A stretch of DNA of 64,000 nt from Cupriavidus malaysiensis (GTDB lineage Bacteria; Pseudomonadota; Gammaproteobacteria; Burkholderiales; Burkholderiaceae): NCBI RefSeq assembly GCF_001854325.1, contig NZ_CP017755.1, positions 1,922,001 through 1,986,000 on the forward strand. The letters run 5' to 3'. The number at the start of each line of letters is the position of its first letter. The stretch's first letter is position 1. The translations under genes and the position numbers were made by a program. Under the pieces are notes generated by a model that worked only from the letters and a program-made list of their open reading frames with translations, had not been told where the DNA came from and searched no databases. Positions 51,292 through 58,898 of the stretch are shown here, piece by piece.

Positions 51292-51304
51292 TATCGCAAC
51301 GATA
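51292..51304. promoter_or_regulatory. Candidate upstream activator site
   Basis: TATCG-CAA-CGATA, a perfect 5-bp dyad about 106 bp upstream of the candidate -24 element at 51410. AT-richer than its surroundings. The assignment to an AcoR-type activator is inferred from spacing only. Confidence 0.35.
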
Positions 51305-51409
51305 AACGCGCGCGGCCAGCGGTTCACCACGCCGGCGCCTGACGCAGCGCCACACTGCACCGCAGCATACCCAGCGTCTGCGTCGCCCGCCCTCGTGCGC
51401 TGTGCTCAC

Positions 51410-51424
51410 TGGCATGGTTCATGC
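51410..51424 (+). promoter_or_regulatory. Candidate sigma-54 promoter of butanediol dehydrogenase
   Basis: TGGCAT-GGTTC-ATGC has the correct spacing and conserved GG and GC, with one mismatch in each half of the consensus. It is about 98 nt before the GTG start. Confidence 0.5.
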
Positions 51425-51521
51425 GATTTCCCTGCTGCACGAAGGCCATGCCAGGCATGAACCAGCGCCCCCCGCATGGCCTGCGTCGTCCCCCCCCCAC
51501 AATTACGATGGAGACACAACC

Positions 51522-52637
51522 GTGAGCAACGAAGATTCGGTGCATCAGTCCAGCATGAAGGCCGCCGTATGGCGGGGCCGCCACGATGTGCGCGTCGAGG
51601 AAGTGCGCGTTCCGGACAAGCCCGCCGAGGGATGGGTAAAGATCCGCGTGCATTGGTGCGGCATCTGCGGGTCGGACTTGCATGAGTATGTCGCGGGGCC
51701 GGTCTTTATCCCGGTCGATCATCCCCACCCGCTCACCGGCCTGAAGGGGCAATGCATACTCGGTCACGAGTTCAGCGGCGAAATCGCTGAGCTGGGTGCA
51801 GGCGTCACCGGTTTCCAGGTCGGCGAACGCGTCACCGCGGACGCCTGCCAGCATTGCGGGAAATGCTATTACTGCACCCATGGCCTGTACAACATCTGCG
51901 AGAACCTCGCGTTCACCGGCCTGATGAACAATGGCGCATTCGCGGAATACGTCAACGTGCCGGCGGAGCTGCTCTACAAGCTGCCGGAGAACTTCCCGAC
52001 CGAGGCAGGCGCGTTGATCGAGCCGCTGGCGGTAGGGCTTCATGCCGTGAAGAAAGCCGGCAACATCGTCGGCCAGACGGTGGTGGTGGTCGGCGCCGGC
52101 ACCATCGGCCTGTGCACGATCATGTGCGCGAAGGCGGCCGGCGCAGGACGCATCATCGCGCTCGAAATGTCGTCGGCGCGCAAGAAGAAGGCGCTCGAAG
52201 TCGGTGCCAACGTCGTCATCGATCCCAAGGAGTGCGATGCGATCGCGGAGGTCAAGGCGCTGACCGGCGGCTATGGCGCGGACGTGTCCTTCGAGTGCAT
52301 CGGCAACAAGGCCACGGCGAAGCTTGCCATCGACGTGATCCGCAAAGCCGGCAAATGCGTGATGGTGGGGATTTTCGAAGAACCCAGCGCGTTCAATTTC
52401 TTCGAGATCGTATCGACGGAGAAGGAAATCATCGGATCGCTCGCCTATAACGGCGAATTCGCCGACGTGATCCGCTTTATCGCCGATGGCCGCATCGACG
52501 TGCAGCCGCTCATCACAGGGCGGATCTCCCTCGCCGACATTGTGTCGCACGGCTTCGAAGAGCTCGTCAACAACAAGGACGGCAACGTCAAGATCATCGT
52601 CCAGCCGATTGCCAGCCGGTCGGCTTTGACAGCCTGA
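51522..52637 (+). CDS. 2,3-butanediol dehydrogenase (zinc ADH family)
   Basis: A 371-residue medium-chain dehydrogenase interconverting 2,3-butanediol and acetoin with NAD. Catalytic zinc ligands lie in WCGICGSDLHE and GHEFSGE; the structural zinc cysteines are in ACQHCGKCYYCTHGLYNIC. The nucleotide fold is VVGAGTIG. The HPHPLTGLKG segment is typical of butanediol dehydrogenases. GTG 51522 has GGAG upstream; ATG 51555 would drop 11 residues. It supplies acetoin to the E1/E2 genes downstream. Confidence 0.92.
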   Translation: MSNEDSVHQSSMKAAVWRGRHDVRVEEVRVPDKPAEGWVKIRVHWCGICGSDLHEYVAGPVFIPVDHPHPLTGLKGQCILGHEFSGEIAELGAGVTGFQVGERVTADACQHCGKCYYCTHGLYNICENLAFTGLMNNGAFAEYVNVPAELLYKLPENFPTEAGALIEPLAVGLHAVKKAGNIVGQTVVVVGAGTIGLCTIMCAKAAGAGRIIALEMSSARKKKALEVGANVVIDPKECDAIAEVKALTGGYGADVSFECIGNKATAKLAIDVIRKAGKCVMVGIFEEPSAFNFFEIVSTEKEIIGSLAYNGEFADVIRFIADGRIDVQPLITGRISLADIVSHGFEELVNNKDGNVKIIVQPIASRSALTA

Positions 52638-52655
52638 CGCCCTCTCGCTCCGACG

Positions 52656-52677
52656 GGCCGCGTTGACCGACGCGGCC
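52656..52677 (+). terminator. Hairpin after butanediol dehydrogenase
   Basis: GGCCGCGT at 52656-52663 and ACGCGGCC at 52670-52677 with a 6-nt loop, 18 nt after the stop. No T-tract. Confidence 0.5.
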
Positions 52678-52783
52678 GCCCCCTCCCCATCCCACCGGTA
52701 TGCGAGCCTGCGCGATGCACCATCGGGCATCGGGCATCGGGCAGCGCGCGCGCCTCGCGTGCCGGGCTTTCATCGTACTGGAC

Positions 52784-53941
52784 ATGCCGGTCATGGAACC
52801 CCTCAGCCCCAATATCGAAGCTCAAGACACACCAGCGCTCGCGCCTGCCGGATTCGCGCTGCGGCCATTGGCATTCTCCGTGGCCGTATTCCTGATCGTG
52901 CACGGCGTCAGCCTTGGCGTATGGCGCCTGTTCGCGGACCCCAGGCAGGCCGTCTGGCAGTATGCTCCCCAGCCGTTCGGCATGTACCTCTTCTGGGGCA
53001 TCCTGGTGCTCGTTTTCATCGGTTTCAACTTCGGCATGGCCGGATTCTCGGCGTTGAGGCAGCCCCTCCGGGGCTGCCTCGCCACCATCGTGACGCTGGC
53101 GCTGTCCTTCGCCCTCCCCGCCGTACTCGTCTACGGCTACGGCGAACTCGATCCGGCATTCGGCGCCATCAACGGCGCCGGCTATGGCGCGGCCGGCCTG
53201 ATCGTGCTGATCGGCTTCTACGGCTTCGGCATACTGGCGACGGGCATGGCCGGATGGCCGTGGTCCGGCAGCGGCCTGAGCCCCGCGGCCAGCGGCCTTG
53301 CGCAACTCGCCGCCGGCGCCTGCCTCACCGGCCTGGGCTATTTCCTGCTGATCTACCCCGGCATATCGACCGCCACCACGCCGCATGCGATCCTGCTGCC
53401 GCTGCCGGTAGCGATCGGCTGGTTCTATTCGGTCATTGTGGCGTGGCTGGCGACGTTCCTGATCTTCGACAACTGGCCGTGGAGCCGGCTGAGCCGTAAA
53501 AGCCATATGGCACTTGCCGCGCTGGGCGGCAACATCCTGCTGGGCACGGCGCTCTATGCCGTGCATCTGGCCTTGCTCAGATGGGTGCTCATCCCGCCCG
53601 GCGCCGTCGAGAAGATCGGCGCGATGCTCCCAAGCTGGCCTGCGCAGCTGGGCGTATGGATCGCCTTCTGGCTGATCTTCTGGGCCAACGTCGCCGGCAA
53701 CTGGCCCAACCGGTTCGGCGCCGGCACCAACCGGGCGATACGCGCCGCATCGTGCTGGGGACTTGGGCTGATCTCCTTCCTCGCCTATACGCGATGGTTC
53801 GCCGGCGCGGTGCTCCATGAAGCGGAGATCGTCCCCGGCTTTGGCGGCGATCCGCTTACCTGGGTCGATCTACTCAACTACGTCATGCTGATCTACGCGG
53901 TCTATTTCGAGTTCTACGGGCTCTCGAAAAAGACGGGCTGA
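52784..53941 (+). CDS. Polytopic membrane protein, unknown function
   Basis: A protein of about 385 residues with roughly ten hydrophobic segments of membrane-spanning length and a Trp-rich periplasmic/cytoplasmic loop set (FDNWPWSRLSRKSH, ANVAGNWPNRFG). I do not recognise the family and see no ATPase, sugar-transport or ion-channel motif. ATG 52784 or 52793 could be the start. Its place between butanediol dehydrogenase and the E1 alpha gene suggests a transport or sensing role for butanediol or acetoin. Confidence 0.72.
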   Translation: MPVMEPLSPNIEAQDTPALAPAGFALRPLAFSVAVFLIVHGVSLGVWRLFADPRQAVWQYAPQPFGMYLFWGILVLVFIGFNFGMAGFSALRQPLRGCLATIVTLALSFALPAVLVYGYGELDPAFGAINGAGYGAAGLIVLIGFYGFGILATGMAGWPWSGSGLSPAASGLAQLAAGACLTGLGYFLLIYPGISTATTPHAILLPLPVAIGWFYSVIVAWLATFLIFDNWPWSRLSRKSHMALAALGGNILLGTALYAVHLALLRWVLIPPGAVEKIGAMLPSWPAQLGVWIAFWLIFWANVAGNWPNRFGAGTNRAIRAASCWGLGLISFLAYTRWFAGAVLHEAEIVPGFGGDPLTWVDLLNYVMLIYAVYFEFYGLSKKTG

Positions 53942-54004
53942 AGCGCCCTCCACCGGCCTCATCGGCGCCCGGCGTCGCCTTGCCCTGCCCCGGCGGCGGC
54001 AGCC

Positions 54005-54068
54005 GCTTGCGGCGACAGATGTCCCGCCCGATGCGACATCTGTCTCGCCGCAAGGCGCGACAGATGTC
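54005..54068. promoter_or_regulatory. Three palindromic upstream activator sites
   Basis: GACAGATGTC occurs at 54014-54023, its inverse GACATCTGTC at 54035-54044 and GACAGATGTC again at 54059-54068. The first two sit in longer inverted arms starting CTTGCGGCG and ending CGCCGCAAG. They lie about 100-155 bp upstream of the -24 element, the usual place for sigma-54 enhancers. An AcoR-type protein is the likely ligand. Confidence 0.78.
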
Positions 54069-54169
54069 TGCCGCGGGCCCGCCGGCAGACCTGCCTTTTC
54101 CTCCCGCATCCCGCCTCCGGCAAGGCCTGGCGGGATGCGCCGCGCCGCGCGCCGCGCATCCGGCCGCGC

Positions 54170-54184
54170 TGGCACCACTCTTGC
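54170..54184 (+). promoter_or_regulatory. Sigma-54 promoter of acetoin dehydrogenase operon
   Basis: TGGCAC-CACTC-TTGC, an exact -24/-12 match 60 nt before the E1 alpha start codon. Confidence 0.9.
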
Positions 54185-54244
54185 GATCAAGGCTTGTCCG
54201 GCACCGCAGCCGGCCGCTGAAACGAAAGCAAGAGGAGACCCCGA

Positions 54245-55255
54245 ATGGAACCCACCCCAAGCCATCTTCTGTGGATGTACGAGAAGATGATCGAGATCCG
54301 GCAATACGAAGAGACCATGGCCAAGGTCTACCTGGAAGGCAAGCTGCCGCCGAGGATCCAGAAAGGCCTGGCCTTCGATATCGGCGCCGGCCCGGTGCCG
54401 GGAGAGATGCATCTCTCGGCCGGGCAAGAGCCGGTGGCCGTGGGCGTATGCGCGCACTTGCGCCCGGAAGATACCGTGGTCGGCGCGCACCGCTCGCACC
54501 ACTTCGCCATTGCCAAAGGCGTGCCGCTCGATGCCATGACCGCCGAGATGTTCGGCAAGGCCACCGGGCTCGGACGCGGCAAGGGCGGCCACATGCACCT
54601 GTTCCATCCCGAGACCAAGTTTTCCTGCAGCGGCATCGTCGGCGCGAGCTCCCCGCAGGCTTGTGGCGCCGCGCTGGCGGCGCGCAAGCTGGGCAAGGAC
54701 TGGGTGGCCGTGTCCTTCTTTGGCGAAGGCGCGGCCAACCAGGGCTCGTTCCATGAGTCGCTCAATCTGGCCGCGCTGTGGAAGCTGCCGGTGGTGTTCG
54801 TCTGCGAGGACAACAAGTACGGCATCTCGGTGGAGAAATCCGCCTCCACCTCGGTGCCTTCCAACGACGTGCGCGCCGCCGGCTATGGCATGCCTGGCGT
54901 GCTGGTGGAGCGCAACGACGCCGTCGCGGTGTACCGCGCCGCCGGCGAGGCCGTGGCACGGGCGCGCCGCGGCGAAGGCCCCACCCTGATCGAAGTCAAG
55001 ACCGACCGCTATCTCGGCCACTTCCAGGGCGACCCGGAAACTTACCGCCCGCGCGACGAAGCCAAGACCCTGCGCAGCGCCGACCCGATCCACGCCCTGG
55101 GCACTTCGCTGCGCGCCAGCGGCCTGCTCGACGACGCCGCCGAAGCCGCCTTGCGCCAGAGCGTCTCGGACCGCATCGAGGCCGCCTATGCGTTCGGCCG
55201 CAACAGCCCCTACCCCGCGCCCGCAGAAGCGCTGCAACACGTCTTCGTCCAGTAA
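54245..55255 (+). CDS. acoA: Acetoin dehydrogenase E1 alpha (TPP-dependent)
   Basis: A 336-residue E1 alpha subunit. The thiamine diphosphate motif is GEGAANQGSFHESLN; GRGKGGHMHLF precedes it and a phosphorylation-loop-like YLGHFQGDPE follows. With E1 beta it cleaves acetoin to acetaldehyde and an acetyl group passed to lipoamide. Near residues 30-50 it has an extra segment (LPPRIQKGLAFDIGAGPVPG) of about 17 residues compared with the AcoA layout I know. GAGGAG precedes the ATG. Confidence 0.9.
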   Translation: MEPTPSHLLWMYEKMIEIRQYEETMAKVYLEGKLPPRIQKGLAFDIGAGPVPGEMHLSAGQEPVAVGVCAHLRPEDTVVGAHRSHHFAIAKGVPLDAMTAEMFGKATGLGRGKGGHMHLFHPETKFSCSGIVGASSPQACGAALAARKLGKDWVAVSFFGEGAANQGSFHESLNLAALWKLPVVFVCEDNKYGISVEKSASTSVPSNDVRAAGYGMPGVLVERNDAVAVYRAAGEAVARARRGEGPTLIEVKTDRYLGHFQGDPETYRPRDEAKTLRSADPIHALGTSLRASGLLDDAAEAALRQSVSDRIEAAYAFGRNSPYPAPAEALQHVFVQ

Positions 55256-55285
55256 GACCCGCACCCGCATAAACAGGAGACCAGC

Positions 55286-56359
55286 ATGCAAACCGCACAG
55301 AGCGCGTCCCATGGCACGCGCACGCTCACCATGGCCCAGGCCATCGCCGAAGCCATCGGCCAGGAAATGGAGCGCGACTCGCGCGTCTTCGTGATGGGCG
55401 AGGACATCGGCAAGTACGGCGGCATCTTCAGCGCCACCACCGGCCTGCTGGACCGCTTCGGGCCGGATCGCATCATGGATACGCCGATCTCGGAGACCGC
55501 CTTCATGGGCGCGGCCATCGGCGCCGCCGCGGAAGGATTGCGCCCGATCGCGGAACTGATGTTCGTGGATTTCTTCGGCGTGTGCTTCGACCAGATCTAC
55601 AACCACCTCGCCAAGAACACCTATATGTCCGGCGGGCGCGTGGGCCTGCCGGCGGTGGTGATGACCGGCATCGGCGGCGGCTACAACGATGCCGCCCAGC
55701 ATTCGCAATGCCTGTATGCCAGCTTTGCCCACATGCCCGGCATGAAGGTGGTGGTACCGTCCAACGCGTACGACGCCAAGGGCCTGATGACTCAGGCCAT
55801 CCGCGACGACAATCCGGTCGTGTTCTGCTACCACAAGGGCATCATGGGCCTGTCGTGGATGTCCTACTTCGAAGGCAGTACCAATGCCGTGCCGGAGCAA
55901 GCCTACACCATTCCCTTCGGGCAGGCACGGGTGGCCCGCAGCGGCCGCGACGTGACCATCGTCACGCTCTCGCAGATGGTGCAGAAATCGCTGCTGGCGG
56001 CCGAGCAGCTGGCGGCCGAAGGCATCGATGCGGAGGTGATCGACCTGCGCACCATCGTCCCGCTCGACCGCGAGACGGTGCTGCGCTCGGTGGCCAAGAC
56101 CGGCCGCCTGCTGGTGGCCGACGAAGATTACCTGAGCTTCGGCCTGTCCGGCGAGATTGCCGCCGTCGTGGCGGAAAACCTCGACAGCGTGGCGCTGCGC
56201 GCGCCGGTGCGGCGCCTGGCGGTGCCAGACGTGCCCATCCCCTTCTCGCGCCCGCTCGAGCAATTCGTGATTCCTCAGGTCGACACCATAGCCGCGCAGG
56301 TCCGCGCCCTGGTGCAGGACCGCCCCCTTTCCTATCAACTGAAGCGAGAAGCAGCATGA
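55286..56359 (+). CDS. acoB: Acetoin dehydrogenase E1 beta
   Basis: A 357-residue E1 beta subunit with the signatures MGEDIGKYGGIF, DTPISETAFMGAAIGAA and VIDLRTIVPLDRETVLRSV. It supplies part of the TPP site and binds E2. It begins 30 nt after the E1 alpha stop with CAGGAG upstream. The end overlaps the lipoyl protein gene (ATGA). Confidence 0.92.
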   Translation: MQTAQSASHGTRTLTMAQAIAEAIGQEMERDSRVFVMGEDIGKYGGIFSATTGLLDRFGPDRIMDTPISETAFMGAAIGAAAEGLRPIAELMFVDFFGVCFDQIYNHLAKNTYMSGGRVGLPAVVMTGIGGGYNDAAQHSQCLYASFAHMPGMKVVVPSNAYDAKGLMTQAIRDDNPVVFCYHKGIMGLSWMSYFEGSTNAVPEQAYTIPFGQARVARSGRDVTIVTLSQMVQKSLLAAEQLAAEGIDAEVIDLRTIVPLDRETVLRSVAKTGRLLVADEDYLSFGLSGEIAAVVAENLDSVALRAPVRRLAVPDVPIPFSRPLEQFVIPQVDTIAAQVRALVQDRPLSYQLKREAA

Positions 56360-56607
56360 CCGACGTAACGATGGCCGACACCGTCTGGCAGGACGTGGAA
56401 GACGGCACCGAAGCCCTGTTGCAGGAATGGCTGGTCAAGCCCGGCGATGCGGTCAGCGCGGGCCAGCCGCTGGGCGTGGCCGAGCTGGTCAAGACTACCC
56501 ATGAAATCGTCGCGCCCGTGGACGGCATCGTCGCCGCGCTGGCAGTGGCGGCGCAGGACACGTTCGGACGCGGCGCCGTGCTCGCCCGGCTGGAGCCGAG
56601 ATCATGA
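56356..56607 (+). CDS. Free-standing lipoyl-domain protein
   Basis: An 83-residue single lipoyl/biotinyl domain. The expected lipoylation site is Lys46 in VAELVKTTHE, with the flanking IVAPVDGIV hairpin. In usual acetoin dehydrogenases this domain is the N-terminus of E2 (AcoC). Here it is a separate protein, translated with overlap from E1 beta and into the E2 catalytic gene. Confidence 0.88.
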   Translation: MTDVTMADTVWQDVEDGTEALLQEWLVKPGDAVSAGQPLGVAELVKTTHEIVAPVDGIVAALAVAAQDTFGRGAVLARLEPRS

Positions 56608-57341
56608 GCCACAGTCTCGCTTCCGTGCTGAGCGGGCCGGGCGCCGCGGCAACGGCCGACGCCGGCGACCGCCTCATGCTGCCCCTGACAGGCATGCGTG
56701 GCGCCATCGCCCGCAATATGAGCGCCGGCTGGGCCGTGCCGCGGGTGGCGCATTCGGTCGAGGTGGACGTGACCCTGCTGGAACTGGCGCGCCACACCAT
56801 GCAGAAAAACGTGGGGCCCGAGTGCAAGATCACCCTGACGGCCTTCGTGCTGCGCGCCGTGGCGCTGACCCTGCGTCAGCATCCGCGCCTGAACGCGCGT
56901 GTGCTGGAGAAGGAGATCGAGCTGATGCCGAACATCAACCTCGGCCTCGCGGTCAGCCTCGACGAGGGCCTGATGGTGCCGGTGCTGCGCGACGTGGATA
57001 CCAGGACGGTGGCGGAAATCGCGGCGGAGAGCCGCGCCCTGGCCGCCGGCGCGCGCGCCGGCACGCTGCCGGCCGGCGCCTACCAGCGCGGCACCTTCAC
57101 CGTGACCAACCTGGGCATGACCGGCATCGACAGCTTCACGCCCATCCTCAATGTGCCGCAGGCCGCCATCCTCGGCGTGACGCGCGTGGCCAAGCGGGCC
57201 GTGGTCAAGGACGACTGGATCGCGGTGGCGCCGATGATGGGCCTGCACCTCGTGTTCGACCACCGCGCGGTGGACGGCTATCCGGCCGCGCGCTTCCTGA
57301 CCGACCTCAAGACGCGGCTGGAAACCGTGGAAGGCCTGTGA
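56604..57341 (+). CDS. acoC: E2 acyltransferase catalytic domain only
   Basis: A 245-residue 2-oxo-acid dehydrogenase acyltransferase domain. The catalytic motif is His220-Asp224-Gly225 (DHRAVDG), with TFTVTNLGMTGIDSFTPILN upstream. It transfers acetyl from lipoamide to CoA. It lacks both the N-terminal lipoyl domain and a recognisable E1/E3-binding domain, so it must use the separate lipoyl protein. AcoC is normally well over 350 residues. Confidence 0.88.
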   Translation: MSHSLASVLSGPGAAATADAGDRLMLPLTGMRGAIARNMSAGWAVPRVAHSVEVDVTLLELARHTMQKNVGPECKITLTAFVLRAVALTLRQHPRLNARVLEKEIELMPNINLGLAVSLDEGLMVPVLRDVDTRTVAEIAAESRALAAGARAGTLPAGAYQRGTFTVTNLGMTGIDSFTPILNVPQAAILGVTRVAKRAVVKDDWIAVAPMMGLHLVFDHRAVDGYPAARFLTDLKTRLETVEGL

Positions 57342-58111
57342 TGCTCGCCCCCGCCTTCCTCGCCAGCGGCGCAGGCTGCACCGAAGAACAAGCCTGGAAC
57401 CGGGCCCGCCTGGCGGAGCCGGTGCTGCGCCCGGCCGTGCGCCTGTGGACCTATGCCGCGCCGGGCATCGTGCTGGGCTGCGCGCAGTCATCCATGCGCG
57501 AGCGCCTGACCGGCTGCGCCACCCCGGTCGCGCAGCGGGACTCGGGCGGCGGCGCCGTGCTGACCGGTCCTTGGATGCTGTCGGCTTCGATCGTGCTGCC
57601 CGCCGGCCACGCGCTGGTCGGCACCGGTACGGTGTCGAGCTACCGCTGGCTGGGCGTGCTGCACGCCGGGCTGCTGCGCGATCTCGGCATTGCAGCCTAC
57701 GCGGTGCCGCCGGAGGAAGTGCGGCTGGCCCCGCCGGCGGATACGCTGAAGTGGGCGTGCTTCGGTGGGCTCTCGCCCTGGGAGGTAGTGGTGGGCCAGC
57801 GCAAGATCGTCGGCCTGGCGCAGGTGCGCCGGCGTACCGGCGTGCTGCTCACCTCCGGCACGCTGATCGCAGCGCCCGATTGGCCGCTGCTATGCGCCGC
57901 GCTCGGCGGCGATCCCGCCGATGCCGACCGCCTGCGCGCCTGCACCACGTCCTGCGCCGAACAACTCGGCACGCCGTTGATGGCCACGGTGCTGGCCGAG
58001 CGGCTGCACCACATGCTGATCGACGTGCTCGGCGAGCCCGGCCACGGCCGCCCCAGGGCACGCCCGGCGCCGGCCTTCGGCCCGCCGCACGCCGTGCCCA
58101 GCCCGTGCTGA
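57341..58111 (+). CDS. Lipoate-protein ligase family protein
   Basis: A 256-residue member of the LplA/LipB/BirA fold. The lipoyl-AMP site motif is RDSGGGAV (Arg66-Val73), and the conserved Lys155 lies in GQRKIVGLAQVRR. Start and previous stop overlap by one base (TGATG). Its place beside a free lipoyl protein suggests a dedicated lipoylation enzyme for that carrier. Confidence 0.85.
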   Translation: MLAPAFLASGAGCTEEQAWNRARLAEPVLRPAVRLWTYAAPGIVLGCAQSSMRERLTGCATPVAQRDSGGGAVLTGPWMLSASIVLPAGHALVGTGTVSSYRWLGVLHAGLLRDLGIAAYAVPPEEVRLAPPADTLKWACFGGLSPWEVVVGQRKIVGLAQVRRRTGVLLTSGTLIAAPDWPLLCAALGGDPADADRLRACTTSCAEQLGTPLMATVLAERLHHMLIDVLGEPGHGRPRARPAPAFGPPHAVPSPC

Positions 58112-58233
58112 ATGGCTCCGCCCCACAAGCCGCGACAAAGCGGCGGGAGGTGGCCGCCGGCAACAAGCAATGAGCGGGACAAGGAGCGGACAACGTCCGC
58201 GCCGCGGTCCCACAACGAATGGAGACAAAACAG

Positions 58234-58818
58234 ATGAAATCCCCGCAACCTGCCGGCCCCGGCACCGGCACCACCATGCGTACCCTGCGCAAGCAGCCCA
58301 CCGTCTCGCGCCGGGGCTTCCTGCGCGGCGGCGGCCTTGCCGCGATCGGCGTGACAGTCACGCCGGCGGCGCTGGCCCAGCCGCCGCGCGAAGCCATGAC
58401 GGCGCCGTTCCGCGCGCTTGGCCCGGCCACCGCGCGCACGCTGGTAGCCATGTCGCGCGACATCTTCCCCCACGACAAGCTGTCCGACCGCTACTACGTC
58501 GATGCCATCGCCCCGCTGGAGAAATCCGCCGCCGGCGACAAGGCCACGCGCGCCCTGCTGCAGCAGGGCGTCGCCGCGCTGGATGCGTCGGCACGCGAAC
58601 GCTTCGGCCGTCCCTACGGCGAACTCGCCAGGGAAGGCGACCGCGTCGCGCTGCTGCAAGCCATCGAGACCACGCCCTTCTTCCAGAAGGTGCGCGGCGA
58701 ACTGGTCACCGGCCTCTACAACAACAAAGCAGTGTGGCCCCTGCTGGGCTACGAGGGTTCATCCTGGGAGAAAGGCGGCTACCTGCACCGCGGCTTCGAC
58801 GATATCGACTGGCTCTGA
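58234..58818 (+). CDS. Tat-exported gluconate dehydrogenase subunit 3-like protein
   Basis: A 194-residue protein with a Tat signal (SRRGFLRGGG) and a domain like the small subunit of membrane-bound gluconate/GMC dehydrogenases (SRDIFPHDKLSDRYYVDAI). This subunit carries the flavoprotein partner across the Tat system. GGAG precedes ATG 58234; ATG 58219 is also in frame. The flavoprotein gene follows 80 nt downstream. Confidence 0.83.
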   Translation: MKSPQPAGPGTGTTMRTLRKQPTVSRRGFLRGGGLAAIGVTVTPAALAQPPREAMTAPFRALGPATARTLVAMSRDIFPHDKLSDRYYVDAIAPLEKSAAGDKATRALLQQGVAALDASARERFGRPYGELAREGDRVALLQAIETTPFFQKVRGELVTGLYNNKAVWPLLGYEGSSWEKGGYLHRGFDDIDWL

Positions 58819-58898
58819 GCCGCCGGCACCGGCATTCCCCCCGACAAGAAGCCGCCCGGGCTGCGGCAAGCCCCCCGGAGCGGCGCATGGAGACAAGC

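Noticed and set aside
53870..56338. 822-codon minus-strand ORF
   Set aside because: Antisense to acoA and acoB, which have clear TPP motifs.
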